In this document: positions 42,323 to 52,383 of the stretch, in pieces
Layout: each line of letters starts with the position of its first letter
How positions within the stretch are numbered: position 1 is the first letter of the stretch
Notes under the pieces: generated by a model
Databases searched by the model: none
What the model was told of the DNA's origin: nothing
What the model saw: only the letters and a program-made list of their open reading frames with translations
DNA from: Bacillaceae bacterium S4-13-56
GTDB lineage: Bacteria; Bacillota; Bacilli; Bacillales; JAWJLM01
Length of the DNA: 64,000 nt
NCBI GenBank assembly: GCA_040191315.1
Contig: JAWJLM010000004.1
Coordinates: 1 to 64,000, forward strand
Direction: 5' to 3'
Translations under genes and position numbers: made by a program

Positions 42323-43045
42323 GAGTGCGGAGGTAGACGCGCGGATTTAGGATAGACGCGTGCCGCCCAAGAATCGACGCGCGGATTTCGCGTAGACGCA
42401 CGCCAAGTGAAAGTAGACGCGCAAATCACTCAAGCAGACGCGCGCCGCCCGAGAATAGACGCACGGATTTCAGCCAGACGCACGGCAAGTGGAAATAGAC
42501 GCGCAAATCACTCAAACAGACGCGCGCCGCCCGAGAATAGACGCACGGATTTCGAGTAGACGCACATCAAGTGAAAGTAGACGCGCAAATCACTCAAACA
42601 GACGCGCGCCGCCCAAGAATCGACGCACGGATTTAGGATAGACGCACGCCAAGTGAAAGTAGACGCACAATTCACTCAAAGAGACGCGCGCCGCCCAAGA
42701 ATCGACGCACGGATTTAGGGTAGACGCACGCCAAGTGAAAGTAGACGCGCAAATCACTCAAGCAGACGCGCGCCGCCCGAGAATAGACGCACGGATTTCA
42801 GCCAGACGCACGGCAAGTGGAAATAGACGCGCAAATCACTCAAACAGACGCGCGCCGCCCGAGAATAGACGCACGGATTTCAGCCAAACGCACGCCAAGT
42901 GAAAGTAGACGCGCAATTCACTCAAACAGACGCGCGCCGCCCAATAATCGACGCGCGGATTTCGAGTAGACGCACGTCAAGTGAAAGTAGACGCGCAAAT
43001 CACTCAAACAGACGCACGCCGCCCAAGAATCGACGTGCGGATTGT
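42323..43045. repeat. 82-bp tandem repeat array, left of the second NERD gene
   Basis: Nine units with a strict 82-bp period: GCCGCCC occurs at 42362, 42444, 42526, 42608, 42690, 42772, 42854, 42936 and 43018. Each unit holds four roughly 20-bp subunits built on GACGC: AGACGCGCGCCGCCC, TCGACGCACGGATTT, TAGACGCACGCCAAG and TAGACGCGCAAATCACTC. GC content is far above the surroundings. There are no spacers and no gene. The same unit continues on the other side of the NERD gene at 44198-44905. Confidence 0.96.
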
Positions 43046-43186
43046 TGACCGGTACGAATTTAGTGGACTATCATCATTCAAAATGATGAATTAATTTTTA
43101 AAAGTAAAATAAACCATTCGACAAATAGAAGGAAATTATCTTAATTTGTGGAACTCATTTATTAAATAAAAAGGAGGCATAATAAA

Positions 43187-44320
43187 TTGATAGACAAGCC
43201 ATGCGAGAAACCTATTTACTTAAGGCAACTTGAACTTTTACAAAAGCGGCTGCGTGTCCCACATCCAAGAATGGAAGATATTGAGACGGATCGGAGGAAC
43301 GCTAATAGTGGTTTTGCTGGGGAAAAGTCAATGGATTATTTTTTAGGATTTTTAGATAGTAAAAAGTACCGAATTTTGTTTAACATCAGGCTTGAAGACA
43401 GTAATAAATTCTTTCAAATGGACATCCTTCTTCTCTCTTCTGAATTTTTCCTCATTGTTGAAGTCAAAAACCTGGCAGGTACCATTCTATTAGATCCAAA
43501 TTTTCGACAAATGATAAGGAAATGGAATGACATCGAAGAATGTTTTTCTGATCCTACTATTCAAGTTGAACGGCAGAGATTCAGATTTCAAGAATGGTTG
43601 ATTAAAAACAAATTCCCAACACTTCCAATTGAAACTTTAATTGTGTTCTCAAATCAAAACACATTATTACGAACAACTGGAGAATCTAATTATTACAAAA
43701 ATGTAATTCATAGTGAAGAGTTTGTTCAAAGGGTTTATTCATTGGAAGAAAAATACAAAAAGGAAAAAATATCAGTTAAAGAATTAAAGAAAGTATCGCA
43801 GCAGTTGATCAAACAGAATTGCCCTTATCATCCAAATATATTTGAAAAATACGGAATTCAGCAAAAAGATATTAGTACTGGGGTTATCTGTACCCAATGT
43901 TCAACTGATAATTTAAAGAGACGCAAGGGACAGTGGTACTGCCCATCTTGCAATTACTCCGATAATAATGCCCATATAGCCGCGCTTTTGGAATATGCCC
44001 TCCTTTTTAAAACATCTATATCCAATAGTGAACTAAGAGACTTTCTTCAAATAAGCTCAAGAACAGTAGCAAATAAATTGCTAAAACAACTTAATTTTAA
44101 GATGGTCGGAAAAGGAAATAGTGTAAAATATGTTTTAGATATCCAACAGTTAATCCAAAGTTTAAACAATGAATTAACCGGCTTTGATACTAATAAAAGC
44201 CAGACGCGCGCCGCCCAAGAATCGACGCGCGGATTTAGGATAGACGCACGCCAAGTGAAAGTAGACGCGCAAATCACTCAAACAGACGCACGCCGCCCAA
44301 GAATCGACGCACGGATTTAG
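43187..44320 (+). CDS. NERD domain protein with zinc ribbon and winged helix
   Basis: A 377-residue protein with the architecture of the one at 29319: NERD domain (Glu46 in GFAGEK, Asp79 in FFQMDILLL, Glu92-x-Lys94 in VEVKN), a zinc ribbon (Cys225, Cys228, Cys242, Cys245) and a winged-helix region about 255-310 (SELRDFLQISSRTVANKLLKQL). Translation probably begins at TTG 43187, ten bases after AAAGGAGGC. Residues 338-377 are translated from the adjacent 82-bp array and are Arg/Asp/Gln-rich; the native stop seems lost to the array. The gene is enclosed by two arrays of one repeat family. Nuclease activity on or near the repeats is a hypothesis. Confidence 0.87.
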   Translation: MIDKPCEKPIYLRQLELLQKRLRVPHPRMEDIETDRRNANSGFAGEKSMDYFLGFLDSKKYRILFNIRLEDSNKFFQMDILLLSSEFFLIVEVKNLAGTILLDPNFRQMIRKWNDIEECFSDPTIQVERQRFRFQEWLIKNKFPTLPIETLIVFSNQNTLLRTTGESNYYKNVIHSEEFVQRVYSLEEKYKKEKISVKELKKVSQQLIKQNCPYHPNIFEKYGIQQKDISTGVICTQCSTDNLKRRKGQWYCPSCNYSDNNAHIAALLEYALLFKTSISNSELRDFLQISSRTVANKLLKQLNFKMVGKGNSVKYVLDIQQLIQSLNNELTGFDTNKSQTRAAQESTRGFRIDARQVKVDAQITQTDARRPRIDARI

Positions 44321-44905
44321 GATAGACGCACGCCAAGTGAAAGTAGACGCGCAAATTGCTCAAACAGACGCGCGCCGCCCGAGAATCGACGCGCGGATTT
44401 AGGATAGACGCACGCCAAGTGAAAGTAGACGCGCAAATCACTCAAACAGACGCGTGCCGCATAGGAATCGACGCGCGGATTTAGGATAGACGCACGCCAA
44501 GTGAAAGTAGACGCGCAAATCACTCAAACAGACGCACGCCGCCCAAGAATCGACGCACGGATTTAGGATAGACGCGCGCCAAGTGAAAGTAGACGCGCAA
44601 ATCACTCAAACAGACGCGCGCCGCCCAAGAATCGACGCACGGATTTCGAGTAGACGCACGTCAAGTGAAAGTAGACACGCAATTCACTTAAACCGACGCG
44701 CGCCGCCCAAGAATCGACGCGCGGATTTAGGATAGACGCACGCCAAGTGAAAGTAGACGCGCAAATCACTCAAACAGACGCGCGCCGCCCAAGAATCGAC
44801 GCACGGATTTCGAGTAGACGCACGCCAAGTGAAAGTAGACGCGCAAATCACTCAAACAGGCGCACGCCGCCCAATAATCGACGCGCGGATCTCAGCTAGA
44901 CGCAT
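44198..44905. repeat. 82-bp tandem repeat array, right of the second NERD gene
   Basis: Nine units in the same orientation and phase as the left array, with GCCGC at 44210, 44292, 44374, 44456 (changed to GCCGCATAGG), 44538, 44620, 44702, 44784 and 44866. The first 120 bases are inside the NERD reading frame. A last partial subunit (CTAGACGCATAAAG) leads into the gatC upstream region. There are no spacers. Confidence 0.96.
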
Positions 44906-45030
44906 AAAGAACAAAATTTAACGTGCAAATCCCCCAAACCACCCCTCAATCATTGCCCTTCACCCATGTTTTTTGGTATCATCAAGTATTATGTGATAAT
45001 GGAAACAGAAGAAAATTGTGGAGGTGTACC

Positions 45031-45321
45031 ATGTCGAGAATTAGTGAGGAGCAGGTAAAACATGTCGCACACCTAGCGAGGCTGGCCGTTACTAAAGATG
45101 AAGTAGAACGGTTAACCAAGGACCTAGATGCCATCATTACCTATGCTGAGCAGTTGAATGAGCTGAATACAGAAAATGTGGAACCGACGAGCCATGTGTT
45201 GGATTTAAAAAATGTATTGCGGAAAGATGAGGCGAAGTCTTGGATTACTCAAGAGGAAGCCATGAAGAATGCACCGGATCATAAAGATGGACAATTTAGA
45301 GTTCCATCTATTTTAGAGTAA
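45031..45321 (+). CDS. gatC: Asp/Glu-tRNA amidotransferase subunit C
   Basis: A 96-residue small subunit of GatCAB, which converts Glu-tRNA(Gln) to Gln-tRNA(Gln); it helps GatA fold onto Gat[20 protein letters not shown] is typical. The ATG at 45031 follows GTGGAGGTG; upstream codons to 44923 read array-flanking sequence and were excluded. A weak promoter, TTGGTA (44973) and GATAAT (44995-45000), lies between the array and the gene. First of gatC-gatA-gatB. Confidence 0.95.
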   Translation: MSRISEEQVKHVAHLARLAVTKDEVERLTKDLDAIITYAEQLNELNTENVEPTSHVLDLKNVLRKDEAKSWITQEEAMKNAPDHKDGQFRVPSILE

Positions 45322-45339
45322 GGGAGGGAGAAGGCGCAG

Positions 45340-46812
45340 ATGAATTTATTTGATCATAAGTTATCAGAATTGCAGGAATGGTTACATAAAAAGGAGATCT
45401 CTGTAACGGATTTAGTGGATACCTCATTCCAAAGAATTCATGAAGTGGACAACCAAGTCAAAGCATTTCTTACATTAAATGAGGAAGCAGCTCGTGAACA
45501 AGCAAAAGCTCTTGATAACGAGCCTAAAACAGAAACAAAGAATCCGTTGTTCGGCATTCCTGTAGGAATAAAAGATAATATTGTAACAAAAGGGTTACGT
45601 ACCACTGCTGGGAGTAAGATTCTTGATAACTTCCTTGACCCGCTTTATGATGCAACAGTTGTTCAAAAGCTTCAACAAACTAGCACGATAACAGTGGGTA
45701 AACTTAACATGGATGAATTTGCAATGGGTTCTTCCAATGAAAATTCCGGCTACCACCCAACCAAAAATCCATGGAATTTAAATCATGTTCCAGGAGGATC
45801 ATCGGGTGGATCTGCAGCAGCGGTCGCATCCGGACAAGTTCCATTTGCGCTTGGTTCAGATACTGGAGGATCCATTCGCCAGCCAGCTTCCTTTTGTGGA
45901 GTGGTTGGATTGAAACCAACTTACGGAAGGGTTTCTCGTTTTGGTCTTATTGCATTTGCATCCTCCCTTGACCAAATCGGACCGATTACAAGGAACGTTG
46001 AGGACAATGCGTATATTTTACAAATCATTTCTGGACATGACAAAATGGACTCGACTTCAGCTAACGTTGATGTTCCAAAATTCTTTGAAGCTCTTACTGG
46101 AGATGTGAAAGGACTCAAGATTGCTGTTCCGTCTGAATATATAGGTTCTGGTGTGAATCATGAGGTGCGTGAGGCCGTCCTTCAAGCACTGAAGGAATAT
46201 GAAAAATTAGGTGCTACCTGGGAAGAAGTTTCGCTTCCACACTCTCGTTTTGCAGTAGCTACCTACTATTTATTATCTTCATCTGAAGCTTCCGCGAATC
46301 TTGCCCGGTTTGATGGTGTTCGTTACGGGGTTCGTACAAAGGAAGCTGAAAATATGATCGAGATGTACAAACGTTCTAGAAGTGAAGGTTTTGGGGCCGA
46401 AGTGAAACGTCGTATTATGCTAGGAACTTTTGCTTTAAGCTCTGGTTATTACGATGCTTATTATAAAAAGGCACAAAAGGTTCGCACACTGATTAAGCAA
46501 GACTTTGAAAAAGTTTTTGAGAAATACGATGTGATTGTTGGACCTACTTCGCCAACACCAGCATTTAAAATTGGGGAAAACACAAAGGACCCTCTCACTA
46601 TGTATGTGAATGATATTTTGACGATACCTGTGAACCTTGCTGGGGTACCAGGAATTTCTATTCCTTGTGGTATGTCATCAACAGGTCTTCCAATCGGACT
46701 GCAAATTATTGGTAAGCACTTTGATGAGAGTATGGTCTATCGAGTGGCGCATGCCTTCGAGCAAGCGACCGATCATCATAAACAAAAGCCTATGCTAGAG
46801 GGGGCGAAGTAA
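45340..46812 (+). CDS. gatA: Asp/Glu-tRNA amidotransferase subunit A
   Basis: A 490-residue amidase-signature glutaminase that releases ammonia from glutamine for GatB. The Ser-cisSer-Lys catalytic set is visible: Lys78 in GIKDN, the cis-Ser in [15 protein letters not shown] and the nucleophilic Ser in [25 protein letters not shown] ribosome-binding site precedes the ATG. The stop is immediately followed by the gatB start. Confidence 0.97.
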   Translation: MNLFDHKLSELQEWLHKKEISVTDLVDTSFQRIHEVDNQVKAFLTLNEEAAREQAKALDNEPKTETKNPLFGIPVGIKDNIVTKGLRTTAGSKILDNFLDPLYDATVVQKLQQTSTITVGKLNMDEFAMGSSNENSGYHPTKNPWNLNHVPGGSSGGSAAAVASGQVPFALGSDTGGSIRQPASFCGVVGLKPTYGRVSRFGLIAFASSLDQIGPITRNVEDNAYILQIISGHDKMDSTSANVDVPKFFEALTGDVKGLKIAVPSEYIGSGVNHEVREAVLQALKEYEKLGATWEEVSLPHSRFAVATYYLLSSSEASANLARFDGVRYGVRTKEAENMIEMYKRSRSEGFGAEVKRRIMLGTFALSSGYYDAYYKKAQKVRTLIKQDFEKVFEKYDVIVGPTSPTPAFKIGENTKDPLTMYVNDILTIPVNLAGVPGISIPCGMSSTGLPIGLQIIGKHFDESMVYRVAHAFEQATDHHKQKPMLEGAK

Positions 46813-48243
46813 ATGGAATTTGAAACGGTCATTGGACTAGAAGTCCATGTAGAGTTGAAAACAAACTCCAAAATTTTTAGTGCAAGTCCCAATGCTTTTG
46901 GAGCTGAGCCAAACACGAATATTAGTCCGATTGAACTTGGATATCCAGGGGTCTTACCAGTATTGAATGAGCAAGCCGTTAATTATGCTATGCGTGCAGC
47001 CATGGCGCTAAACTGCGAGGTAGCTACACACACAAAATTCGACAGAAAAAATTATTTTTATCCTGACAATCCAAAGGCATATCAAATCTCTCAGTTCGAT
47101 CAACCGATTGGGGAACATGGTTGGATTGAGATTGAGGTGAATGGCCAAAAGAAGAAAATTGGAATTACTCGTCTCCACTTGGAAGAGGATGCAGGAAAAC
47201 TCACGCACAGTAGTGATGGATATTCCTTGGTGGACTTAAATCGACAAGGGACGCCTTTAGTGGAAATTGTATCTGAACCAGATATTCGTACACCTGAAGA
47301 AGCCTATGCATATTTGGAAAAATTGAAAAATATTATTCAATACACAGGAGTTTCTGACTGTAAGATGGAGGAAGGCTCTTTAAGATGTGATGCCAATATT
47401 TCCATTCGTCCTGCTGGTCAAAAAGAATTTGGAACCAAAACAGAATTGAAAAACTTAAACTCGTTCAATTTTGTTCAAAAAGGATTGGAGTTTGAAGAAA
47501 AGCGTCAGCGTGAAGTTGTTTTAGCCGGTGGAGAAATTCAGCAGGAAACACGCCGGTATGATGAAGCGACAAAAGAAACGATTCTTATGCGTGTAAAAGA
47601 AGGCTCCGATGATTACCGTTACTTTCCTGAGCCTGACCTTGTTCCTTTATATATTGATGAGGAGTGGAAGGCTCGCGAACGTGCCCAAATTCCTGAACTC
47701 CCAGATGCTCGTAAAGAGAGATATATAAACCAACTTGGCTTACCTTCCTATGATGCGGAAGTTTTAACAGCTACAAAGGAAATGTCGGACTTTTTTGAAG
47801 AAACGATTTCCTATAATGCAGATCCGAAACAGGCATCGAATTGGATTATGGGGGAGCTTTCTGGATACATGAACAAGGAAAATAAAGAGCTTCATGATCT
47901 TCCAATTACACCAGAAGGATTATCAAAGATGATTGGACTTATAGAAGATGGAACAATTTCTTCTAAAATTGCAAAGCAGGTATTTGCAGAACTTGTGGAG
48001 CATGGAGGAGATCCTGAAAAGATTGTCAAAGAAAAAGGACTTGTCCAAATTTCTGACGAAGGCCAGCTTCGAGAAATTATTACAGGAATTTTGGACAAAA
48101 ATCCTCAATCTATTGCAGATTTCAAAGATGGAAAGAAGAAGGCTGTTGGATTTTTGGTTGGTCAAGTGATGAAGGAAACAAAAGGACAAGCCAATCCACA
48201 AATGGTTAACCAGCTTTTAACTTCAGAATTGGAAAAACGCTAA
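46813..48243 (+). CDS. gatB: Asp/Glu-tRNA amidotransferase subunit B
   Basis: A 476-residue kinase/transamidase subunit that phosphorylates and amidates the glutamyl group on tRNA(Gln). It opens with [17 protein letters not shown], has [16 protein letters not shown] and [17 protein letters not shown], and closes with the GatB/YqeY tRNA-binding domain ([17 protein letters not shown]). The start codon directly follows the gatA stop. Last gene of gatCAB. Confidence 0.97.
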   Translation: MEFETVIGLEVHVELKTNSKIFSASPNAFGAEPNTNISPIELGYPGVLPVLNEQAVNYAMRAAMALNCEVATHTKFDRKNYFYPDNPKAYQISQFDQPIGEHGWIEIEVNGQKKKIGITRLHLEEDAGKLTHSSDGYSLVDLNRQGTPLVEIVSEPDIRTPEEAYAYLEKLKNIIQYTGVSDCKMEEGSLRCDANISIRPAGQKEFGTKTELKNLNSFNFVQKGLEFEEKRQREVVLAGGEIQQETRRYDEATKETILMRVKEGSDDYRYFPEPDLVPLYIDEEWKARERAQIPELPDARKERYINQLGLPSYDAEVLTATKEMSDFFEETISYNADPKQASNWIMGELSGYMNKENKELHDLPITPEGLSKMIGLIEDGTISSKIAKQVFAELVEHGGDPEKIVKEKGLVQISDEGQLREIITGILDKNPQSIADFKDGKKKAVGFLVGQVMKETKGQANPQMVNQLLTSELEKR

Positions 48244-48254
48244 CTTCTAGGTGT

Positions 48255-48500
48255 GATAAGTATATAAAGTGAAACTTCAACCACTGGGGTTTCTCGTCCC
48301 CCGCTTATTGTTAGCACCCAAGGGTATGCCCTAAAAGCCCTTGAACCAATCGGACATTTGTGGAAAGTTTATCCCCCACTCACTCTTCTCGTTTTACTTA
48401 AGATTTGGGTGGGGTAATACTCCCATGAAAATAAAACATTAAACTTTCCATCCTGTAGGTGAAGCTTGCTTTAAAGTTGGGTGCCCGTTCATGTAGGGTA
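48255..48500. repeat. Interspersed repeat family C, copy 2
   Basis: Contains the hairpin-rich blocks AACCACTGGGGTTTCTC, TTATCCCCCACTCACTCTTC and GATTTGGGTGGGGTAA, then CATGAAAATAAAACATTAAA and GGTGAAGCTTGC, related to 9942-10110. The ACCCCACC/GGTGGGG palindromic core is inverted relative to copy 1. No gene is seen in this gatB-dgkB gap. Confidence 0.65.
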
Positions 48501-48595
48501 TTTTTTTTGGAAAATGATCTAACTTTTCAAACGTATGAAAAAGGTCTATGATGTATAAGGATATATAGATGATGTAAAGTAAGGGAGTCTTGGAT

Positions 48596-49516
48596 ATGAA
48601 ACGTGCCCGAATTATTTACAATCCAACATCTGGGCGTGAGGCATTTAAACGGGAGTTGCCGGATGTCATGCAGATCCTAGAAAGAGCTGGATATGAGACT
48701 TCAGCTCATTGTACTGCGGGAGAAGGGGATGCCACACAAGCAGCTATTGTGGCTGCCAATCGTGGGTTTGATGTGGTCATTGCAGCCGGTGGCGATGGAA
48801 CTATTAATGAGGTCACTAATGGCCTGGCTGAACAAGAAAACATACCGAAGTTAGGTATCATCCCAGTTGGAACGACGAATGATTTTGCTAGAGCAATTGG
48901 AGTTCCACGTAATATTCTAAAGGCAACTGAAGTCATTGCAGAAGGTCTATCAAAGCCTATAGACATTGGACGAGCAAATGATCATTATTTTATTAATATA
49001 GCTGGTGGGGGGAAACTCACGGAGTTAACCTATGAGGTTCCAAGTAAGTTAAAGACAATGCTAGGTCAACTTGCGTACTATTTGAAAGGCCTAGAAATGC
49101 TCATGCCATCGATTCGACCAACGGATGTCAGAATTGAATATGATGGTAATTTTTTCGAAGGGGAAATCATGCTCTTTCTTATTGCGAATACGAACTCTGT
49201 TGGTGGGTTTGAAAGACTTGCCCCGGATTCGGCGATGGATGATGGACTTTTTGATTTACTCATATTGAAGAAAGTGAATCTTGCTGATTTTATTCGAGTC
49301 GCATCCCTAGCAATCAAAGGGAACCATATTTCCGATGAACATGTGATCTATACAAAGGCCAAAAATATTACTGTCGAAACGTCGGAAAAGATGCAATTAA
49401 ATCTAGATGGTGAATATGGTGGATTATTGCCCGGGAAATTTGTCAATTTAACGCGCCATCTTGAAATATTTGTCCCAAGAGAGAAATGGACATCATCTGA
49501 ACTCGAATCTGAATAG
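48596..49516 (+). CDS. dgkB: Diacylglycerol kinase
   Basis: A 306-residue soluble diacylglycerol kinase (B. subtilis DgkB/YerQ) that returns diacylglycerol, produced during lipoteichoic acid synthesis, to the phosphatidic acid pool. The catalytic-domain signature is AAGGDGTINEVTNGL, and GVIPVGTTND-like IIPVGTTNDFARAIG follows. ATG 48596 stands eight bases after AAGGGAG; a TTG at 48590 is in frame but too close to it. A terminator follows. Confidence 0.95.
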   Translation: MKRARIIYNPTSGREAFKRELPDVMQILERAGYETSAHCTAGEGDATQAAIVAANRGFDVVIAAGGDGTINEVTNGLAEQENIPKLGIIPVGTTNDFARAIGVPRNILKATEVIAEGLSKPIDIGRANDHYFINIAGGGKLTELTYEVPSKLKTMLGQLAYYLKGLEMLMPSIRPTDVRIEYDGNFFEGEIMLFLIANTNSVGGFERLAPDSAMDDGLFDLLILKKVNLADFIRVASLAIKGNHISDEHVIYTKAKNITVETSEKMQLNLDGEYGGLLPGKFVNLTRHLEIFVPREKWTSSELESE

Positions 49517-49530
49517 CGTATTTCATCATA

Positions 49531-49563
49531 AAAAGGCAGTCATCTTTTGGCTGTCTTTTCTTT
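49531..49563 (+). terminator. dgkB terminator
   Basis: GGCAGTCA (49535-49542) pairs with TGGCTGTC (49548-49555), including two G-T pairs, followed by TTTTCTTT. Confidence 0.75.
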
Positions 49564-49566
49564 CGT

Positions 49567-49664
49567 ACTATCAGAATTTATAAATTTTGTTGGTTGATAG
49601 TATAAGAAAAACTAAGGCTTTCGCCATTAGGACGTGGTGATAAGCCGAGTTTTTCTTATCATAC
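49567..49664. repeat. Double-hairpin element related to repeat family B
   Basis: Two hairpins in tandem, ACTATCA/TTGATAGT and ATAAGAAAAAC/GTTTTTCTTAT, with GGCTTTCGCC between the arms of the second. The layout is like that of the 12449 and 28593 elements but the sequence is diverged. Confidence 0.5.
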
Positions 49665-49733
49665 TTTTTATTTTTGTTCTAAAAGAATAAGGGTAAACTG
49701 TTCATAGAATGCAATTTAATAAAGGGGATTATT

Positions 49734-51107
49734 ATGTCAAAACAATCTGCACCCGTTAGAAAAAATGAAGTTATTAACGGTACATTTGAAGATCTTACTC
49801 ATGAAGGTTCAGGTGTCGCTAAGGTAAATGGTTACCCACTTTTTGTTCCTTATGGCCTTCCTGGTGAAAAAGCAAAAATTAAAGTAATCCATGTGAAGAA
49901 AAACTATGGATTTGGAAAAATAGAAGAGATTCTTGAAGAAAGCGAGCATAGGGTTGATCCACCATGTCCGGTATATGAACAGTGTGGTGGTTGCCAACTT
50001 CAGCATATGAGCTATGAACGTCAACTTGAAATGAAGCTAAAACAAGTGAAAGATTCTCTTCGCAAATTAGGTGGACTTCCGGACGTTCCTGTACATCCTG
50101 TCAAAGGAATGAAGGATCCTTGGCGTTATCGAAATAAGGTTCAAATGCCAGTGAAAGCAAAGGACGGAGAAGTACAGGCTGGTTTTTATCAAAAGAAAAG
50201 TCATCGAATCATCGACATGGACACTTGTATTATTCAACAGGAAACCAATGACCGATTAGTAGATGCTGTTTGTCGTCTTGCTCAGAAATATAATGTGTCA
50301 GTTTATGATGAGGACTCCCATCAAGGGGTGCTTCGACATATTATGGTTCGCACTGGTCAACAGACGGGAGATGTAATGGTAGTTCTCATCACGAAAACGA
50401 AAAAGCTTCCTAATGCAGAGAAAATCGTCGAAGAAATTACGGAGGCGTTTCCTAATGTGAAGTCCATTGCGCATAACATTAATTTCAAAAGAACCAATGT
50501 CATCATGGGGGATGAAACCCATATCCTATGGGGTGAGGAATACATTAAAGATAGTATTGGAGACATTTCGTTTGCTATATCCCCAAGGTCGTTTTATCAG
50601 GTAAACCCTGTGCAAACAAAGGTATTATATGATCAAGCTTTAGAATATGCAGAACTGACAGGAAAAGAAATTGTTATCGACGCCTATTGTGGGATTGGTA
50701 CGATTTCCTTATTCTTGGCTCAACAAGCAAAAAAAGTTTATGGAGTTGAAATTGTACCTGAAGCCGTTGATGACGCAAAGCAGAACGCAAAGCTAAATAA
50801 TATCGACAATGCAGAATTTTTTGTCGGGGAAGCAGAAAAAATCATGCCATGGTGGCGAGCGCAAGGCCTTCAACCAGATGTCGTTGTTGTCGACCCTCCA
50901 CGAAAAGGCTGTGAGGAAGACCTGCTTAATGCCATGTTAAAGATGAAACCTCAACGGATCGTCTACGTTTCCTGTAACCCATCGATACTTGCACGGGATT
51001 TACGAATTCTCGTCGACGGAGGATATGATGTCAAAGAAGTCCAACCAGTCGACATGTTTCCACAGACGAATCACGTCGAGTGCGTGGCGTTGATAGAGTT
51101 AAAATAA
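49734..51107 (+). CDS. rlmCD: 23S rRNA (uracil-C5)-methyltransferase RlmCD
   Basis: A 457-residue TrmA-family enzyme (B. subtilis YefA/RlmCD) that methylates uridines in 23S rRNA. A TRAM domain (residues about 10-65) comes first, then the Fe-S cysteines in [17 protein letters not shown], the SAM-binding [24 protein letters not shown] and the catalytic Cys in [20 protein letters not shown] precedes the ATG. The last codons are an integration site: bases 51072-51100 are repeated at 58848-58876, and the island now supplies the final codon (IELK; the right-hand copy would read IELN and stop). Confidence 0.96.
   Translation: MSKQSAPVRKNEVINGTFEDLTHEGSGVAKVNGYPLFVPYGLPGEKAKIKVIHVKKNYGFGKIEEILEESEHRVDPPCPVYEQCGGCQLQHMSYERQLEMKLKQVKDSLRKLGGLPDVPVHPVKGMKDPWRYRNKVQMPVKAKDGEVQAGFYQKKSHRIIDMDTCIIQQETNDRLVDAVCRLAQKYNVSVYDEDSHQGVLRHIMVRTGQQTGDVMVVLITKTKKLPNAEKIVEEITEAFPNVKSIAHNINFKRTNVIMGDETHILWGEEYIKDSIGDISFAISPRSFYQVNPVQTKVLYDQALEYAELTGKEIVIDAYCGIGTISLFLAQQAKKVYGVEIVPEAVDDAKQNAKLNNIDNAEFFVGEAEKIMPWWRAQGLQPDVVVVDPPRKGCEEDLLNAMLKMKPQRIVYVSCNPSILARDLRILVDGGYDVKEVQPVDMFPQTNHVECVALIELK
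51072..51100 (+). repeat. Left attachment site of the rlmCD island
   Basis: A 29-bp sequence beginning CACGTCGAGTGCGTGGCG and ending TTGATAGAGTT at the 3' end of rlmCD. An exact direct repeat lies at 58848-58876. It marks the left boundary of a 7.8-kb island. Confidence 0.9.
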
Positions 51108-51290
51108 CTAAATAGAAGTTGAAGCGAGAGGTACAGCTAGTTCTTTAAAACGATAATGAATGCTAGCTGTACCATCTGCGTTAATTTCTATCCAATCAAT
51201 TAATGTATGAAGTAATTCGGGAGTAAGTTTTGTAAGCTTGAAAATGTATTTAAATTTCTTTTAAACTTCTGTAAGTCCCTCTCGATATCG
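51108..51290 (-). pseudogene. C-terminal remnant of a serine recombinase
   Basis: Read on the minus strand, the frame ends directly against the rlmCD stop codon and gives LTKLTPELLHTLIDWIEI followed by ASIHYRFKELAVPLAS, the style of large serine recombinase C-termini. Upstream, the reading breaks (ERDLQKFKRNL in another frame), and the catalytic N-terminal part is missing. Its place next to attL is where the integrase of such an island is expected. Family assignment is by eye. Confidence 0.65.
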
Positions 51291-51432
51291 GGAGAAAAAA
51301 TTAGCACTGATAGTTCTACGTTAAATATTCAAGTTGGTGAAGAAGAAGTTGGAAAACAATATGCAGTTCAATACTTATGAAAAGATGAAAGAAAGCTTAT
51401 AGGTCAAAGTGTGTTATATTTTAAACTAAAAT
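51283..51432 (+). pseudogene. Degraded gene fragment of unknown family
   Basis: The plus strand reads SISGEKISTDSSTLNIQVG, then GEEEVGKQYAVQYL, an in-frame TGA, and KDERKLIGQSVLYFKLK with a stop at 51430-51432. It has no start of its own and joins the recombinase remnant. The family is not recognised. Confidence 0.4.
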
Positions 51433-51602
51433 AAATTATTTCACTAACAGGAGGATTGCTTAACAAAGGCAGTCTCTTATTGTGTCTACATTTTCTTAAA
51501 CTATATAACTGCCTCTCATCTCCAATAAGGGTTTTTCTATATTTGCTCTTCGGGAAGGTAATAAAAGCCGATTTTATTAAAGCAGAAAATCGGCTTGATC
51601 AT

Positions 51603-52192
51603 TTAATCTTTTCTGAACTGTTCCTGAACGAGATGTGACCATTTAGGAAGGTTTGTTGCTTCGAAAGTAATAATCCCATTATTTACTTCAAGCACAATTT
51701 TCCCATCATCCTCACTGTTATCAATCAATACAAGGTTATCAATCATATACGCACAGTCATATAGATGCTTAAATGAAGTGTTATTCCTTCTGATAATATC
51801 TTCAGTTGGGATGTCATGACCACCATTCTCCACTCTCATTGAAACCCTTTCGATGTTTTGACTGACGTTACTAAGTGCAATATAAAACATCGTTATTTCG
51901 TATCCTTCATTTTTAGCTTTTTGAATCTGTCTAATAGCATTTTTACCAGCAAGGGTCGTCTCAATTGAAAAGTCTTTTCCCTCTTTAATATAATTACTGA
52001 CTGACTTAATCACTTCTTTACCACTGATACTCTATTTTTCTCAGGATTTTCTGGATCGATCCTTCGTGCAATAGCATCTGGATCAATATTAATATCAACA
52101 CCTATTTTATCAATAATTAAGCTGCGTAGTGTACTTTTACCACTTCCGTTATTACCTGCAAATATATAGAATATCGGTCTGTGGATATGCAT
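51603..52192 (-). pseudogene. Zeta-toxin-like P-loop ATPase, frameshifted
   Basis: Two abutting frames together encode a zeta-toxin-like protein of about 195 residues. The first (52192-52010) has the Walker A FAGNNGSGKST and DINIDPDAIARRIDPENP; the second (52013-51603) has GKDFSIETTLAGKNAIR, ending WSHLVQEQFRKD. The joint reads VS-x-GKEVIKSV if one base is restored near 52020, so a one-base deletion is the simplest explanation. A GTG just after the first stop might still allow separate translation of the second part. Family members phosphorylate UDP-amino sugars or act as kinases of unknown target. The upstream partner at 52192-52383 overlaps its start. Confidence 0.72.
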
Positions 52193-52383
52193 TAAGATTC
52201 ACCGTTTTTATTTAATGGAACAATATCTCCACTAGGAAATTCCTTCACAAGCTTTCCGTCTTTTTCGTATACGATATATGTGTTATTAGCTTTTGCATCA
52301 ATTCTAGCCCGTTCACCAGTCATCTTAGCCCACTTACCTAACCACTCATATTTTCTTTTGGGTTCATTGTTTTGTTCTAACAT
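52192..52383 (-). CDS. Small partner (putative antitoxin) of the zeta-like ATPase
   Basis: A 63-residue charged protein (MLEQNNEPKRKYEWLGKW, ending IVPLNKNGES) starting at an ATG after AAAGGTGGTG. Its TAA overlaps the ATG of the P-loop gene by one base, an arrangement typical of translationally coupled toxin-antitoxin or chaperone-ATPase pairs. No known antitoxin fold was recognised, so the role is inferred only from context. Confidence 0.65.
   Translation of the reverse strand: MLEQNNEPKRKYEWLGKWAKMTGERARIDAKANNTYIVYEKDGKLVKEFPSGDIVPLNKNGES

Noticed and set aside
44317-44523. Minus-strand 68-codon ORF (and 44047-44277, 42207-42401)
   Set aside because: Repeat translation of the 82-bp array in antisense, with identical peptides recurring because of the repeat.
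44923-45030. N-terminal extension of gatC
   Set aside because: It covers array-flanking and promoter sequence; ATG 45031 has a strong ribosome-binding site and yields the usual 96 residues.
51456-51638. 60-codon plus-strand ORF
   Set aside because: No ribosome-binding site of good spacing, low-complexity hydrophobic product, overlaps the end of the zeta-like gene and terminator-like sequence.
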